64,000 bases of DNA, from contig JAQGEQ010000045.1 in the NCBI GenBank assembly GCA_034620365.1, positions 930,001-994,000 on the forward strand. Reading direction: 5' to 3'. The stretch comes from Pegea sp. RAD2-039 (taxonomy: Eukaryota; Chordata; Thaliacea; Salpida; Salpidae). Position numbers and translations under genes: made by a program. Below are positions 36,023 through 50,200 of the stretch, one piece after another; the first letter of the stretch is position 1; every line of letters begins with the position of its first letter. Below the pieces are notes generated by a model. It searched no databases and was not told where the DNA came from. It was given only the letters and a program-made list of their open reading frames with translations.

Positions 36023-38683
36023 ATGGTAGTTGATCAAATAGCAAAGTTGTTTTCAATTCAATTATGCCACCTACAGATGATAAAAGGTTAGGAGAATTTT
36101 GTGTTAAAATAAAATCAGATTAGAAAACTATATATGTTGCATGTAGATAGATATTATTAACTTAAATTTTATTATCTTTAACTTGCAATTGTTATATTTT
36201 TAATCTGTTTTAGAAGAACTTCAGTATTACTCAATCATTTAGAAGAATTTTAATTTTATTGTTTTCCTTATCTATCAATTTAACAACTGAAATAAGTATT
36301 TGTGAATTTAATTATTCAGTTTTTTGTATTTTTATCTAACTTATATGTTTCTTCTACTTCCTGTTTTGTTACTCTGTTTTGATCATTTAAGAGAAGAAAT
36401 TTCGGAAGTTGATAATTGTACAAATCTTCGATTGAAACTAAATGATTTTCGTCAAACTTCTCAGCTATGTGATGTTACCATCAAAGTAAATTTGGATGGT
36501 TTGGAAAGAAGTTTCAATTGTCACAAAGTAGTATTAGCTGCTGCTTCTCCTTATTTTAAAGCTACGTTTTGTCGTAAGTTAGATTCAAGATTCAACCTCA
36601 GTTGTAAAACAACTGAATATTTGAACACAAAAACTATTTGTATTTATTAAGGTGGATTTAAAGAAGCACATTCTGGAGAAGTTACCTTAAATGAGGTAGA
36701 CCCAAACGTATTTTCTGATCTTCTAGAATATATTTACACAAAAAAAATACAAATCAATGAAGAAAATGTTGAGAAACTGATGATTGCAGATTCCATGTTT
36801 CAAATAAATGGTTTAGAGAAGTTATGTCGCAAGTAAGCTAGTTTTATAAATCAGTTTCTTTCAATAGTTTTTGTAACTTTACTTTAACTGTTTCAGCTTT
36901 TTAGAAAGTCAAATAGAGATTTCCAACTCTATTGGATTTGCAACCTTTACTGAGAATTATGGATTTTCGGAGCTTTCAACAAAAATAGAAAAAGTTATTG
37001 GAAAAAACTTTATAGAAGTAAGAAAATAGAGAAATGTTTTTTTCTTGGCTAAAACATTTTAACTTTTTTGGTTAAAAGCTTTTTAAGTAGAAAGATTTTT
37101 TCTACTTCATCAAACTTAAATAATTATGAAATATTTACTTGCTTCGTTATTTCTACTGATTTGGTTCTTTTCATATTTAATAAGAAAAAGTATTTGATTG
37201 ATCATATAATATTTACCAGATTTCACAAACTGAAGAATTCAAATTACAACCAGACTCTGTAATTTCTAAAATAATTTCTAAAGATGAGCTTCATGTGGTT
37301 TGGGAATCCCAAGTATTCAATGCTGTTCTAGAGTGGATTAAGTATGATTTAACTTCAAGAAAACATTACTTAAATAAGTTAATTTAGAACGTAAGTATCT
37401 AGAAACTATAAAGCTGTAGACTTGTGAGTATAAAATTGTGATTTCTCTAGGTACGTTGCCATTTGATAAAACCAAATTTTATTTCCATGAAATTAGAAAG
37501 TTGTGATGTAATTAGAGATACTTGTTATGAATATCTCAGCAAGGTCCTCGATTACCTCAAAGCTTTCACAGGTGATCTACTTCATTAATGGATCCAATAG
37601 AGCTGATGAGAAATCTTTGAAAAGTGTAAAGTTCCGTTTGTCTGAAACGGATGTTTGGTTTAAACTTCCGAAGCTGTGTCTCCAAAATGTTTCAATATTT
37701 GTTGTCATCAACGGTTTCATTTATTCGTTAAAGTGGAATGGTGATATGGAAAGGTTAGAAGCATGAAGCAAATGATGACATCATCATTGCAAACTAAGAA
37801 TGACGTCATCACATTTCTAGATACAACCCAATTTCAAATGAGTGGAAGAAGTGTAAAAGTTCAAACGATGGATTAGGTTATGCGAAAGTGGGAGTTATTG
37901 ATAATAAATTGTATCTTCGATTTTTAGTACACATAGGAACACATGGAGTTCTGTAAAATTGATGTTGACAGTTCGATACAAACCAAGTATTTGCTGATGA
38001 CGTCACGATGACGTTTTGATTTTACGATGATAAATAATTCTAAAATCATTAAAGTTTATTTGAATAATAAATAATAATTTGCTGTTGTCTGCAATATTGA
38101 TAGAGATCAAAAAAGGAGGGTTTTTAAAAGTTTGCTGAATATGTAATGATTATTACATTATATTATATATATTTATTATATATTATTGTAATGAATATGT
38201 AATGATGCTTTGATCTTTTGATGACAAATAATTCTAAATGATCAAAGCTGTAGTTACGCTGGCAATTATATCTACGCCGTTGGTGGTCGAAGTGAAGGAG
38301 AATATTTAAAGACTGTTGAAAGATACGATCTCCTCAATGATAATCGGGAGTTTGTAGCAAGTATTAAATTTGCAAGAAAAGAACCAAACGCTGTTGTCTT
38401 TAATAAGAAGGTTTATGTTTTTAGTAAAACTTTTGTTATGTTTGGAATTGAAAAACGTTTTAATCAAATTTTTATGATGTTTACAATAATTTGCATAATT
38501 GTGATTAGTTTGTTGATTGTTTCAGGAGGTTTATCTGGTGATGGATATGTTAAAATCGTCGAATGTTACAATGAAGTAACAAATGAATGGAAAGAAGTTG
38601 CAAGAACAAATGAATTGATTGATCAAGTCATAGTCAGCTATGAACCATGTGTACCTGACATATGTGTAAATTTCCCATTTTAA
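36023..38683 (+). pseudogene. KLHL copy A, BTB-BACK-Kelch pseudogene
   Basis: Collinear with copies B-D but broken several times. Exon 1 lacks one base after ATGGTAG compared with D. Exon 5 has AAG changed to TAG at 37385-37387. A deletion of about 100 bp removes the end of exon 6, the whole intron and the boundary with exon 7 (near 37557), shifting the frame. Most of exon 9 is missing (near 37930). Intron 9 carries an AT-rich insertion (about 38040-38240). Exon 10 has lost a base (GCTGGC for GCTTGGC). The donor of the last intron reads AGTAAA instead of GGTAAA. Yet the BTB exon (36380-36574) is closer to the family norm than in B-D: LCDVTIKV and CHKVVLAAASPYFKA. The exon 1 shift could be bypassed by using the second AG of an AGAG acceptor, but later lesions remain. 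Confidence 0.85.
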
Positions 38684-41042
38684 TAAATAAATTTTACTAG
38701 CAGATTGCTGTGAAGCTTATTTTCAGTATAAAGTTGCTTTTGAGGTCGTGTTTAATTTTAAAAATGCTGATGCTGAGGTTTTTATGATTTTATCAGTTTA
38801 TTTCTCGCTGATTCATTTCAAACATTTAGTAGAATTGATTTATTATTGAAAGATGTTGAACAAACTTAGTAAAACGCGTTGATGTCGTTTATTTTTTCAG
38901 AAGATCATTATCCTCCACTAACTTTAGGAAAGTTTGAAAATCTTCCTTTGATCATCTGTTTTAGAGTTTGAGATGTTGATGATTCTAATTCAAAGTTCTT
39001 TACAGTAATATCGGCCAGGGTTTACATAGTTTAGGTGATGCTAGAGAATTTTGTTTTGAAGTTATTCTTTATTAAGAAATTTGAATATTTTGTTTAGTTT
39101 GATATTTCAAAGTTCCTTTTAGTTACATTAGCATATGAGAGTTACTAAGCTTGAATCTCATTTATCAAGTCTTCTTTTAGGAGGTCAACCTTTTTAAACA
39201 AGTCCTTAGTTTCCGTATGTATCTTGGTACTTGGTAAATCTAAACTACTTTTACTTGGTTTATTGAGCATTTTACATTGTTTACACAACTACGTCAGAAA
39301 ACTGAAAAAACAGTAGCTTCTTTCAAGTAAACCATGAAAGAAAATTTATATTTATTGATCTCGAATTTACTTTCCATATCATAAACATTTATATAATAGA
39401 CTTCTATTGTAAAGTCAATAAATATATATATAATTGAATTTCAATACAGAAAGTATCAATTTCTTTCTATCTACATAGCTTACAAAGTTCAGCAGAAATT
39501 CTTTCAGTTGTTTAATAATTAATTTGTCTGAGTTTTCTTTAAATTTTAAAATAAATTTAATAAAATAATTGTTTTACTTTATTGTTGTAACTTATAAAAG
39601 ATAATCCCTTTAATAATCTCTTCAGCGACTTTTCACCAGCCACCTCATGATAGCATCATGAAGCTTATTTCGGCTCACCAATAACATCATTAATGTCAAT
39701 AGAAGCCGAAATCAACATCTGCATCAGTAGGGCATCTGGTACATTTAATCTGGGATAATCCAAAGTTATCCATATAAACCAAGGCGATCATTTATAGATC
39801 GTTTTTGTCTTGTACGCTATCGTAGGTTAGCAAAACATGGACCTTGTCGAAGGCTAATGAAATTAAAATAAAATGTTCTGTTTTCCATTTTTGTGGTCTC
39901 TGTCAAAAATGAAATTTAACGTGACACCAAAAGATCTCAAACTAGAAAGTTTTGAAGCAAACTAATCTGACAACAATGTACATCATGCTAAACATCAAAG
40001 GCTTTACATGCTCTACTACATTTGCTAATAATTTCAGAAAGGTCTTTAACAAACTATTTTTTCCAGTTATTATATAATGTGAATTATGAAAATGATTTTC
40101 AGATTTCTTTCAACAAGTTAGGGAATATAAAAATGTCTTTTTAATCTCCCAGATTGATTTATTATTAAAGGATTTTTGTAGCATTTTAGGTTTTTATAAT
40201 TTCAAATTATTCTAATTTTTCCTGATGATTTTTAAATGTTTATAACAAATGTTGTAATTATTCATTTATAGATTTACAATTTCAACTTATAGTACTTTTA
40301 TTTATAGCTAATTATGGTATAACAGTAAAATAATTTGCCGCCGAAGTAAATGTCTTTTAGGTAACTGTCATGTGCTGATTAACTGATTGAAACTACTGTC
40401 TATCATTCTTGTACTTGTAAGTTACTGTTAGTCGCTTTTTTATTACTTTGAATAAATTAGTTTATAAGAGTTATCTTTACCTTCATTGAAAATTTATCAT
40501 CGTTTTATTTACTATTTTTTTTAGTTTTCGGAAAAAATTATTCATTAATCTTTTTCGAAATTTCAGTTTTTATATCAAACTTTTCTAATTTAATTTATTG
40601 AAAATTTTATTTTTATTGATAAAATATAAATTTTTCATTTAAATAATGCTAAATGGTTGAATTGTTTTTATAATTCAATTATATCTCATTTTCTTATGAT
40701 TATATATTTTTGTATTTAATTTTAACTAATTTAACCTTGGTAGTTTATAATTATAATAATTACTTTCTATCAAAATATGTTAGGCATTTTACTGTTACAA
40801 GTTGAAACTGTAAAGTTTTCATCATTTCTAAAAATTCTTAATAAAAGTTTTCAAAAAATTGCTAATATTTAATTAAATTACTTTTTCTTCTTTTGGAACT
40901 ATTTATTATTTATCTTAGATTGTTTATCCGATACTTCGATATATTTTGTAGTTTTAAAATTAAACTGTTTATATAAATCAACTAATTCATTTATGTAACA
41001 TCAACAGTTGATAGAGTTTCCAAACTTATTAATTGCATCAAA
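38684..41042. repeat. KLHL intergenic unit, short form
   Basis: Homologous to 47258-51938 and 54830-59497 but missing about 2.3 kb (join near 39325). It contains an ordered set of shared blocks, including a paired hairpin (39645-39712). No gene is supported. Confidence 0.7.
39645..39712. other. Two adjacent perfect inverted repeats
   Basis: TCATGAT-AGC-ATCATGA (39645-39661), then ATTTCGGCT (39667-39675) paired with AGCCGAAAT (39704-39712). Arms are unchanged in the copies at 50536-50603 and about 58095-58162, while the spacer has changed at a few positions. It could be a folded RNA, a protein-binding site or part of an old transposon. Confidence 0.45.
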
Positions 41043-43887
41043 ATGTTAGATAGATCAGATAGCAAAGTTGTTTTCAATTCAATTATGCCACCTACAGATG
41101 ATAAAAGGTTAGTAGAATTTTGTGTCTTGACTTAAAATTGTTTGCTAAGTAAACTTACTTTAAATTCACTTTTTATTTAAAATAAACACAGATTAGAAAT
41201 TATTTATGTTGTATCTAAAAAGATTAATAACTTAAATTTTATCAATTTTAACTTGTAATTATTATATTTCTAATTTGTTTTAGAGTGATATCAGTATTAC
41301 TCAATCATTTAGAAGAATTTTAATTTTATTATTAATTTATTAATTTAAGAACTAAACTAAGTATTTGTGATTTTAATTATTCCCTTTTTAGTTTATTTTT
41401 CTGACTTATTTGTTTCTTCTAATTCTTTATTTATAATTTGATACTAAAGTAAATTATACTTTTGATGTTTTTAGAGATGAAGTTTCGGAAGTTGATAATT
41501 GTACAAATCTTCATCAACTCAAACTGAATAAGTCTTCTGAAGATTCTCAGATTCATGATGTTAGCATCAAAGTGAAATTAAATGGCTTTGAAAGAACTTT
41601 CAATTGTGACAAACGTATATTAGTTGGTGCTTCACCTTATTTTGAAGCAATGTTTCGTGGTAAGTTAGATTCAACTTCAGTTGTAAAATAACTGAATATT
41701 TGAACATAAAAACTATTTGAATTTATTAAGGTGGATATAAAGAAGCATATTCGAAAGACGTTACCATAAATGAGGTAAACCCAAATGCATTTTCGGATAT
41801 TATGGATTACATTTACACAAAAAAATTGCAAATAAATGAAGAAAATGTTGAGAAACTGATGATTGCAGATTCCATGTTTCAAATAAATGGTTTAGAGAAG
41901 TTATGTAGCAAGTAAGCTAGTTTTATAAATCAGTTTCTTTCAATAGTTTTTGTAACTATTGAACTTTATCAATTACAGCTTCTTGGAAAGTCAAATTGAA
42001 ATTTCCAACTGTATTGGATTTGCAACCTTTACTGAGAATTATGGTTATTTAGAGCTTTCAAAAAAAATAGAAAAATTTATTGGAAAAAACTTTATAGAAG
42101 TAAGAAAATAGAGAAATGATATTTTCTTTGCTAAAACATTTTAAGTAGAAATATTTTTTCTACTTCATCAAACTTAAATATTTATGAAATATTTACTTGC
42201 TTCGTTATTTCTACTGATTTTGTTGTTTTCATATTTAATAAGAAAAAGTTTTTGATTGATCTCATGATATTTACCAGATTTCGAAAAGTGAAGAATTCAA
42301 ATTACAACCAGACTCTGTAATTTCTAAAATAATTTCTAAAGATGAGCTTCATGTGATTTGTGAATCCCAAGTATTCAATGCTCTTTTAGATTGGATCAAA
42401 TATGATTTAACTTCAAGAAAACATTACTTAAATAAGTTAATTAAGAACGTAAGTATCTAGAAACTATAAAGTTGTAGACTTGTGAGTATAAAATTGTGAT
42501 TTCTCTAGGTACGTTGCCATTTGATAAAACCAAATTTTATTTCAATGAAATTAGAAAGTTGTGGTGTAATTAAAGATACTTGTTATGAATATCTCAGCAA
42601 GGTCCTCGATGACCTCAAAGCTTACATCCCAATTGAAAGTAAGCCAAGACAACTTGATATTCCGCAGGTAAGATTATTTAATTAAATACTTTTCACTTCA
42701 ATGACTGACATATGATGTCACAGGTGATCTACATCATTGGTGGATCCGGTAGATCTGATGAGAAATCTTTGAAAAGTGCAAAGTTCCGTTTGTCTGAAAC
42801 GGATGTTTGGTTTAAACTTCCGAAGCTGTGTCTTGGAAATATTTCAAGATCTGTTGTCCTAAATGGTTTCATTTATATGTTAAAGAATAATGGTGATATG
42901 GAAAGGTTAGAAGCATGAAGCAAATGATGACATCATCATTGCAAACTAAATATGACGTCATCATATTTCTAGATACGATCCAATTTCAAATGAGTGGAAG
43001 AAGTGCAAAGGTTTAGACGATGAATCGTTGCATTATTGTTGGCAAGGAATGGAAGTTGTTGACAATGAATTGTATCTTTTTATTGGTGACGAAAGATTGA
43101 TGAAGTGAGTGATGAAATGAGATTTCAACCAAAACTTCATTTGCCAAAAACTATTATGTTATTTCCAGATACGATCCAATCACTGATGAATGGACTGAAA
43201 GAGCTTCACTATATGAATCGCCAAATTTTTTCGGTTGTGCTGTCTTCAACCGGATGTTGTATGTTGTCGGTGGTGGTAAATCAGTTGCTCGTGTGGAGAA
43301 ATATGATCCACAAAGGGATGAATGGAGTTCTGTAAAATCGATGTTGACATGTCGAAATGGAGCAGGTACTTGCTGATGACGTCACGATGACGTTTTGATC
43401 TTATGATGACAACTAATTCTAAAATCATTAAAGATGTAGTCACGCTTGGCAACTACATCTACGCCATTGGTGGTTGGAATGACGGAGAATATTTAAAGAC
43501 TGTTGAAAGATACGATGTCCTCAATGATAATTGGCAATTCGTGGCAAGTATGAAATATGGAAGAAGATATCCAATAGCTGTTGTCTTTAATAAGAAGATT
43601 TATGTTTTTGGTAAAACTTTTCTTATGTTTGGAATTGAAAAACTTTTTAATAAAATTTTTTTATGATGTCTAAAATAATTTGTATAATTGTGATGAACTT
43701 GTTGATTGTTTCAGGAAGTTATGTTCATATAAGTCAAGATGGTCTAGAAGATTTTGATACTGTCGAATGTTACAATGAAGTAACAAATGAATGGAAAGAA
43801 GTTGCACTAACGAATGAATGGATTTATCAAGTCATAGTCAGCTATCAACCATGTGTACCTGACATATGTGAAAATTTCCCATTTTAA
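41043..43887 (+). CDS. KLHL copy B, BTB-BACK-Kelch protein
   Basis: Eleven exons: 41043-41107, 41475-41659, 41731-41911, 41979-42099, 42278-42448, 42509-42667, 42724-42905, 42973-43104, 43169-43365, 43434-43610, 43715-43887; 580 aa with every phase matching. Such proteins are usually substrate adaptors of Cullin-3 ubiquitin ligases: BTB (exons 1-3) for dimerisation and Cul3, BACK (exons 4-6), and Kelch blades (exons 7-11) for the substrate. BTB reads DVSIKVKLNGFERTFNCDKR; the normally conserved His of CHK is Asp here. BACK contains ESQVFNALLDWIKYDL. Kelch motifs: LYVVGGGKSVARVEKYDPQR and IYAIGGWNDGEYLKTVERYD. The last blade carries a private insertion (SYVHISQDGLEDFD). The closest named KLHL is not clear. 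Its last intron is 104 nt, not the 102 nt open form of the other copies. AATAAA overlaps the stop. Confidence 0.85.
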
Positions 43888-46330
43888 TAAATCAATTTTA
43901 CTAGTAGATTGCTGTGAAGCTTATTTTCAGTATAAAGTTGCTTTTGAGGTCGTGTTTATTTTCAAAAACATTTAGAATAAAATCAAAATGTTCTTTCATA
44001 AATATTTTCATATTTTTTAATTGTTTGATAATTTACAAAATATAAAAAAGTTTGTTAGAATTTAGAGATTTATTTTAATCATCAAATCAGATCTTTTTTG
44101 TTTGAAGTTATTTAGAAATTGAAGTTCATTAAATTTTTAACAAATTTTTTGTCTAATAAGAAACAAATTCTGTAAAAATAAAACATTATTAATTTTAGAT
44201 TAAAAATAAAAGAGTAATGAAGATCACTTAAGAAGATTCATCTTTCTTGTATCTTCGACCATCTAACCCAACATATTATTTGATTTCATTTAGATCACTT
44301 TAATTCATAAATTTATTCATTTTTTTAAGTAGCTTTTTGAACTTGATAGATTTTGTAAATATTTTGTATCAAATTTTAATTATTTTTAATCAATTTCTAA
44401 CAAAATGTAAAGAACTTTATTTTCATTATAAAGTCATTTTTATAAGGTTTTTCATCCAATTATAGTTTTGAAGTCAGATTTATCTTTCTATTTATCTATT
44501 ACAATTTTTAATTATATGAATCGTCAGTTTAAGCTGTTTTCATAAAATATATAATAATTTTATTAGTTTTATCAATCATCGAAATAAGTTATATAATAAA
44601 CTATATTGATATATTTTTAACTTATATTTCTTAGATTATATTTGTTAATTATTTTGTAGCAGAATTTTTATAGTATTTATATCAGCTGATGTTTTTATCT
44701 AATAACAGTGATTAATTGTTTAGTATTTTCACTGATAACGTTTGATCACTAACATCTAGCTTCTAGAACATTTACTTTCATCTTACTTCAAAGATGTTGT
44801 TGCTATTTGGAAGAAAAAACTAGTTGGAGGATTCAAGTAGTGATGATGTCATTGATAAATTTTGTAGATATTCAAGACGCTCAAGTGTTGACGAGAACCA
44901 AAAATCTGCGCAACCCAATGACGAATCGTGGAGATTTTTTATCGAAGGAACTTTAATATATGAGAAAATGTTTTATGATTTTACTCAAAAATTTTGAAAA
45001 AAAGATTAAAATAAACTCGGATAAGATTATCAGGTGATTCAAGTTGATAATATTTGATCATTAACTTTGATAAGAGTTTATTTGCGAATCAATTCGAGTT
45101 ATTTTTTCCAGTTTATTATTTAAATTAAACATACTGCTAAAATTTAATTCAAAAAATTTTGAGTTGAAACTTTTTAGTTTCAGATTTCAATCTTAGAGAT
45201 GCTGGTCGGATTTTGTCGAGGTAACTTTATTTAAGATCATGTCTTTAGACTTTCATTAGAGGTTTTCTGAAATCAGTGTAAATTCAGATAATAATTATTA
45301 ATAATTTTTAATTATTAGAACTAATTTTATTTGGGATTATTTTACTTTTCACTAATTGGTAAATATTTTATAAATAAAATCTTATTCTAATTCTTAATGA
45401 AAAGTTGGAAACAATAAAATTCATCTCTATAATATTCAAATTAATTTCTTAGCAGATTAAGTTCAGTTAATTCAATTTTGTATTTTGTAAAGTCTCTTGT
45501 GAATGTAAATAATGTAACCAATTTAGTTTTGAAATATTTATTTATTTGAAAGTTGTTGGTAACTTTCTTGTATTAACTTTAATCATTAGAAAAAGTAGAA
45601 AGTATTTCTGATGCGGGTTTTGAATACCAACTTCAACATTTCACATAAAATTTGTAAATGTAGAATTTTTTTTATTGTTCACTCTAACCAGGTACATCCT
45701 GCCTTTTGTCTCAATCAGGAGCTTTTAACTCAGTTTTCAATTATTACTTCTCTCATCATCTAAATCAACTACAGAAAAAATTATCATTAATTGTTAAGCT
45801 TTCATTTTAAAAGTAAAGTTTTGGTATTTAATACAATAAACCCAAAGTAGAGTGTCTGAAAAGATCTTGCTATCATATCTTTTCACAAATAATATAATTA
45901 TTAGATATATAAATAGGATAGAAATACAGAAAAATAAATGTGACATCTGGCAATTTGGGAATCCCCTATACAATATAGCAGTGTTTTAAAAACAGTAACT
46001 TAATTTCTGTATTCTATCTAAGTTTTACTCTAATGTTTTTATACAAATACTATTTTTTGAGTCACGATAAGTTTGTTAGCTATCAAGAGATAAGTGAAAG
46101 GCCATTGAAAGAAAAGTTGGTATTACATATTTTATAAAAATACTTACTTTACTAGTTTATACCACTGGATTTTAACAAAGAGTAAAGTTAAATATAAGTT
46201 TTTATGAGTTACAAAACAAGTTGAAACAAAATAAATTTTTAATTTTTTTTTGTTTTGTAAATTTGAAAAACAAAATTTATAATATGTTTATAAAGCACTC
46301 ACAATTTATATTGTACAACTGAACTAATTG
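43888..46330. repeat. KLHL B-type 3' flank and spacer
   Basis: From 43888 to about 45560 this matches the flank after copy D (62309-64000), showing that B and D share a downstream block. The remainder up to the LINE relic is AT-rich with no gene. Confidence 0.65.
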
Positions 46331-46339
46331 TTTTTATGC

Positions 46340-47190
46340 TAAACTTTGGAAAATGACGATGAACTGTAATGGGTTGAGTACAAAGAGAGGTAACGCCGGG
46401 ACGAAGAGCCGGCTTATTAAGATGTAATGTGTGTCGTCTGAGTTGATATAACTTGAATGAAGGACTAATGAAAAAGAAAGCATCGAATTTAAGGTCAATT
46501 AAATTGTGGATAAATTAAAAAATAGGAATTAAGTCGTATTTAAATCATTAAACTTCCAGAGTATCTAAATTGGAAAAGCTGAAACGATGTTTATAACTAT
46601 CATATTTAATATTGAATTTCCTACATACCAATCTTGAAATGCTGGCTGAACAGAATCATTTTTTTTTATATCACTAACTTGATATGGTTTCCATGCATTG
46701 ACATTGTGTTCAAGAATTGGACGTACTTACAATTTAAAAAGATTGGTAAAAAAGTATGAATCCTTAGAAGTAAAAGTCTTCATAATAAAGTAGACAAGGT
46801 TGGCTGATTTTGCAACGATTTTGGAAACATAAATGTGCCATTTAAAGTCAGATGATAGAGTAAGGCCGAGGTCTAGGATATTTGTTGAATAGTAACTCCA
46901 TTGATGGAATATTGGTTGAAGGAATTTACAGCTGGTTTACGAGAAAACGTTATAAGTTCAAACATAAATCTAGACAACACCTGACAGAAACTTGTTTATA
47001 CCATTATAATTTCTACGATAAAAATTCCTTTTGCTTTGAGTTTTGAAGGTTCGTGGAAAACGTTTAATGGAGTTTGAATTTAATCATGTTGTGATCGCAC
47101 GTCGGAGCAAAATGTTCTCTTTGATCAACGTAAATAATGTTCTCAGGTTTTGATGTAATAATAAGATCCAAAGTTTTACTGTAGTCAAAG
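46340..47190 (-). mobile_element. LINE relic with endonuclease and reverse-transcriptase remnants
   Basis: Minus strand, from 47190 downward: the end of an endonuclease domain (TLDLIITSKPENIIYVDQRE, then DHNMIKFKL), a linker (NFYRRNYNGINKFLSG), a jump over the RT core, then RT C-terminal blocks (SINGVTIQQ; LDLGLTLSSDFKWH; NLVYFIMKTFTSKDSYFFTN; VRPILEHNVNAWKPYQ) and a tail (RRHTLHLNKPALRPG). This order is typical of Jockey/CR1-like non-LTR elements. Stops and a large internal deletion make it inactive. It ends exactly against a KLHL exon fragment. Confidence 0.72.
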
Positions 47191-47257
47191 GATTGATCAA
47201 GTCATAGTCAGTTATCAACCATGTGTACCTGACATATGTGTAGATTTCCCATTTTAA
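47191..47257 (+). pseudogene. KLHL 3' tail relic (last 21 codons)
   Basis: Encodes only IDQVIVSYQPCVPDICVDFP and F before the stop, followed by the A/C-type KLHL 3' flank. The rest of the gene is replaced by the LINE relic. Confidence 0.85.
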
Positions 47258-50200
47258 TAAATAAATTTTACTAGTAGATTGCTGTGAAGTTTATTTTCAG
47301 TATAAAGTTGCTTTTGAGGTCGTGTTTATTTTCAAAAACAACTGATGCTGATGTTTTTTAATTTTATCAGTTTATTTCTCGCTGATTCATTTGGAAACAT
47401 TTAGTAGATTTGATTTATTATTGAAAGATCTTGAATCAACTTAGTAAAACGCGTTGATGTCTTTTTTTTTCAGAAGATCATTATCCTCCACTGACATTAG
47501 GAAAGTTTGAAAATCTTCCTTTGATCATCTGTTTTAGAGTTTGAGATGTTGATGATTCTAATTCAAAGTTCTTTACAGTAATATCGGACAGGGTTTACAT
47601 AGTTTAGGTGATGGTCGAGAATTTTGTTTTGAAGTTATTCTTTATTAAGAAATTTGAATATTTTGTTTAGTTTGATATTTCAAAGTTCCTTTTAGTTACA
47701 TTAGCATATGAGAGTTACTAAGCTAGAATCTCATTTATCAAGTCTTTTTATAGGAGGTCAACCTTTTTAAACACAAGTCCTTAGTTTCTGCATGTATCTT
47801 GGTACTTGATAAATCTAAACTACTTTTACTTGGTTTATTGAGCATTTTACATTCTTTACACAACTACGCAAGAAAACTGAAAAAAGACAGTAGCCTCTTT
47901 TTGGCACTTTTCATTTAATGCAGAAGATAAAATACTTATTTCGTCATGCAGTATTTGGAATGACTCCATGCTTCACAGTAAATGTAATATACTCGTGATA
48001 ATTGCTTATCATTGATGCTATCTAAGCATACACCATAAGTGATAGATGTATTAGGCTCTTTCTGTAATAAGTCAATATCAGCTATAAGATATAAGCTTAT
48101 TCAAATAATATAATAAATATGGCCACAATTTCGGATTAGTAATGTTTATATAAACGTGATTAAGACTTCTAAAATTATTGTATTTGAATAAGTTAAGTGT
48201 TTATTAGTAGTAAGTTTTGATTCCTTTTAATCAAACATGAAATTAAACGCAAGCAGGTTATTGATTAGCTTTCAAAGTGAGTAAAAAATGGTTTGTCTAC
48301 GATGCTAGGAAAATAAATTCTTTTATGATTATTGAAGTGAAACCATTGATTTTGCTCAATGTCATGATATTTGCATCGCATATGTCTTCTTGAAACTCTT
48401 TTGCTCCATCACTAGGTTAACATTTCTATGAGATTAGGCAATCTGCAAGTTCTTTATTGTTTCTAAGGTAATCAAGTTATAAAGTAGTCAAATAGTAGTC
48501 ACGAAATCAGAATCATAAAATCAGGAATACAACTTTTAGTAATTTGTGAATTGTTTTTAATATTCTACATAATAGAAGGTAATTTATTTGTTGCAATTCT
48601 TGTAAAATCAAATGTTATAAAACGTCATCATACAAATTCCAGAAATGGAATAAGTTAAAACATACTATTTATTCATTTCAATCATACTTCAATCTAACTT
48701 TGCAACTTACCCTTTTAGTAAAACAAAATTTTATACAATTAATAAATCAACGATTATGTATCTAAAAACATTTGAAATTTTAAAATCTGGTATCAACTTT
48801 ATGTTAAATTAATGTTTTTAAACATTCATTTTGTTGATATATTTTAGTTTATTTTTTCGGTTTAATTTATTTAGTTAATATATATATATAATTTGGTCAG
48901 TATTGACAGTCATTAAACGTTTAAATTCAATTAATATTTTTACAATAATACATTTTAGCAAGAGCTGAATTTGAATTCCAAAATTGTTTTATAAGAGTTT
49001 CTATGAGGCTATAAAGTATTCAGGAATTGTGCAAAAATGAAAGTCCATGGTCGTATATGTTTGCATCTGTAACTTTTTCAAATATTATCAGAGATTTATA
49101 GTAGTAAGTGAATATGCTGGAAGCATAAAGTTTGAAAGGCAGTAATTACTTCAGTTTTTTATGTCAAAGCTTCGTAATAGAAAGCTGATGAAAGCGTTAC
49201 ATTAAGCAAGTTTAGTTTAATAAGCTCATATCAATGTAAGATGGTTTACTGAATTATTTGATAAAGAAAGTAAGAAATTAGAAATAAAGACTATAAAAAC
49301 TATCACGATGATTATCTAGGTTAAAATTCAATCAATTGTCTAAATTTATTTTATTTCCATAAATATTTCTCTTTGTTTAATAAATTGTGGTTAGATTTAC
49401 CTACACAATTTATAAAACCTAATAATTGACTAGTTTAAAATTTCAAGTCATTTTAGTGTAACCCACTAATATCCTTATAATAATAATGAAAGCTTTAGAA
49501 AAGTAATATTTTGAACTTTTTATAAAGTTTAATGTATTTCCGTCATAAGATAAGATTTTAAAGAAATAATAATGAAATCGAAATAAAATATTTGGAAAGT
49601 AGTTAGAAAAGATTCTTGTTGAAGTAGTTAATAATCAATTCTAAACTAAACTGAGTTTTTTAAAGACGTTTCAGTGTTCACTTTCAGTAAAAGTTCAATT
49701 TTGACATTTGTATTTAGGAAATATTGATGTAAGTAATTGTTATAAAACATTTCAGTTTAAACGAAACTGGCAAATAATTTCAAAACTTTTATTAATTCAT
49801 GCTTTTACAACCCACATTTATGTAAATAAAAAAATTTTAAAGTTAAGAAATGATTATTATCAAACAAATATACAAAATATTAGGTTTCAGTTTATCTAAG
49901 AATCATTTTTCTATCATTGTTCATTATTAAATGTCAACCAGAATGTTGATCTTAAAACAGCAGAAAATTGAAGAAAATAAACTTCCAGAATTTTTAAATA
50001 AATGTTTTTACTACTAATTAGATGGAATAACAACGAATTGGAGAAAAGTTAAATCGGTTGTATATAAAAATGTGGTTTATAAAATTAAGATAGATTTCAA
50101 CTTTGTCGTCAAAGATACAAAATATTTATACTTGATAAAGAGTAATGTTTCCTATCGAACGCTGAACTTATCTTTCCAAACTGTGAATAAATATAGTTGT

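Noticed and set aside
49708-49899. 63-codon ORF repeated at 57268-57459
   Set aside because: Shared only through the tandem duplication; surrounding non-coding DNA is equally conserved.
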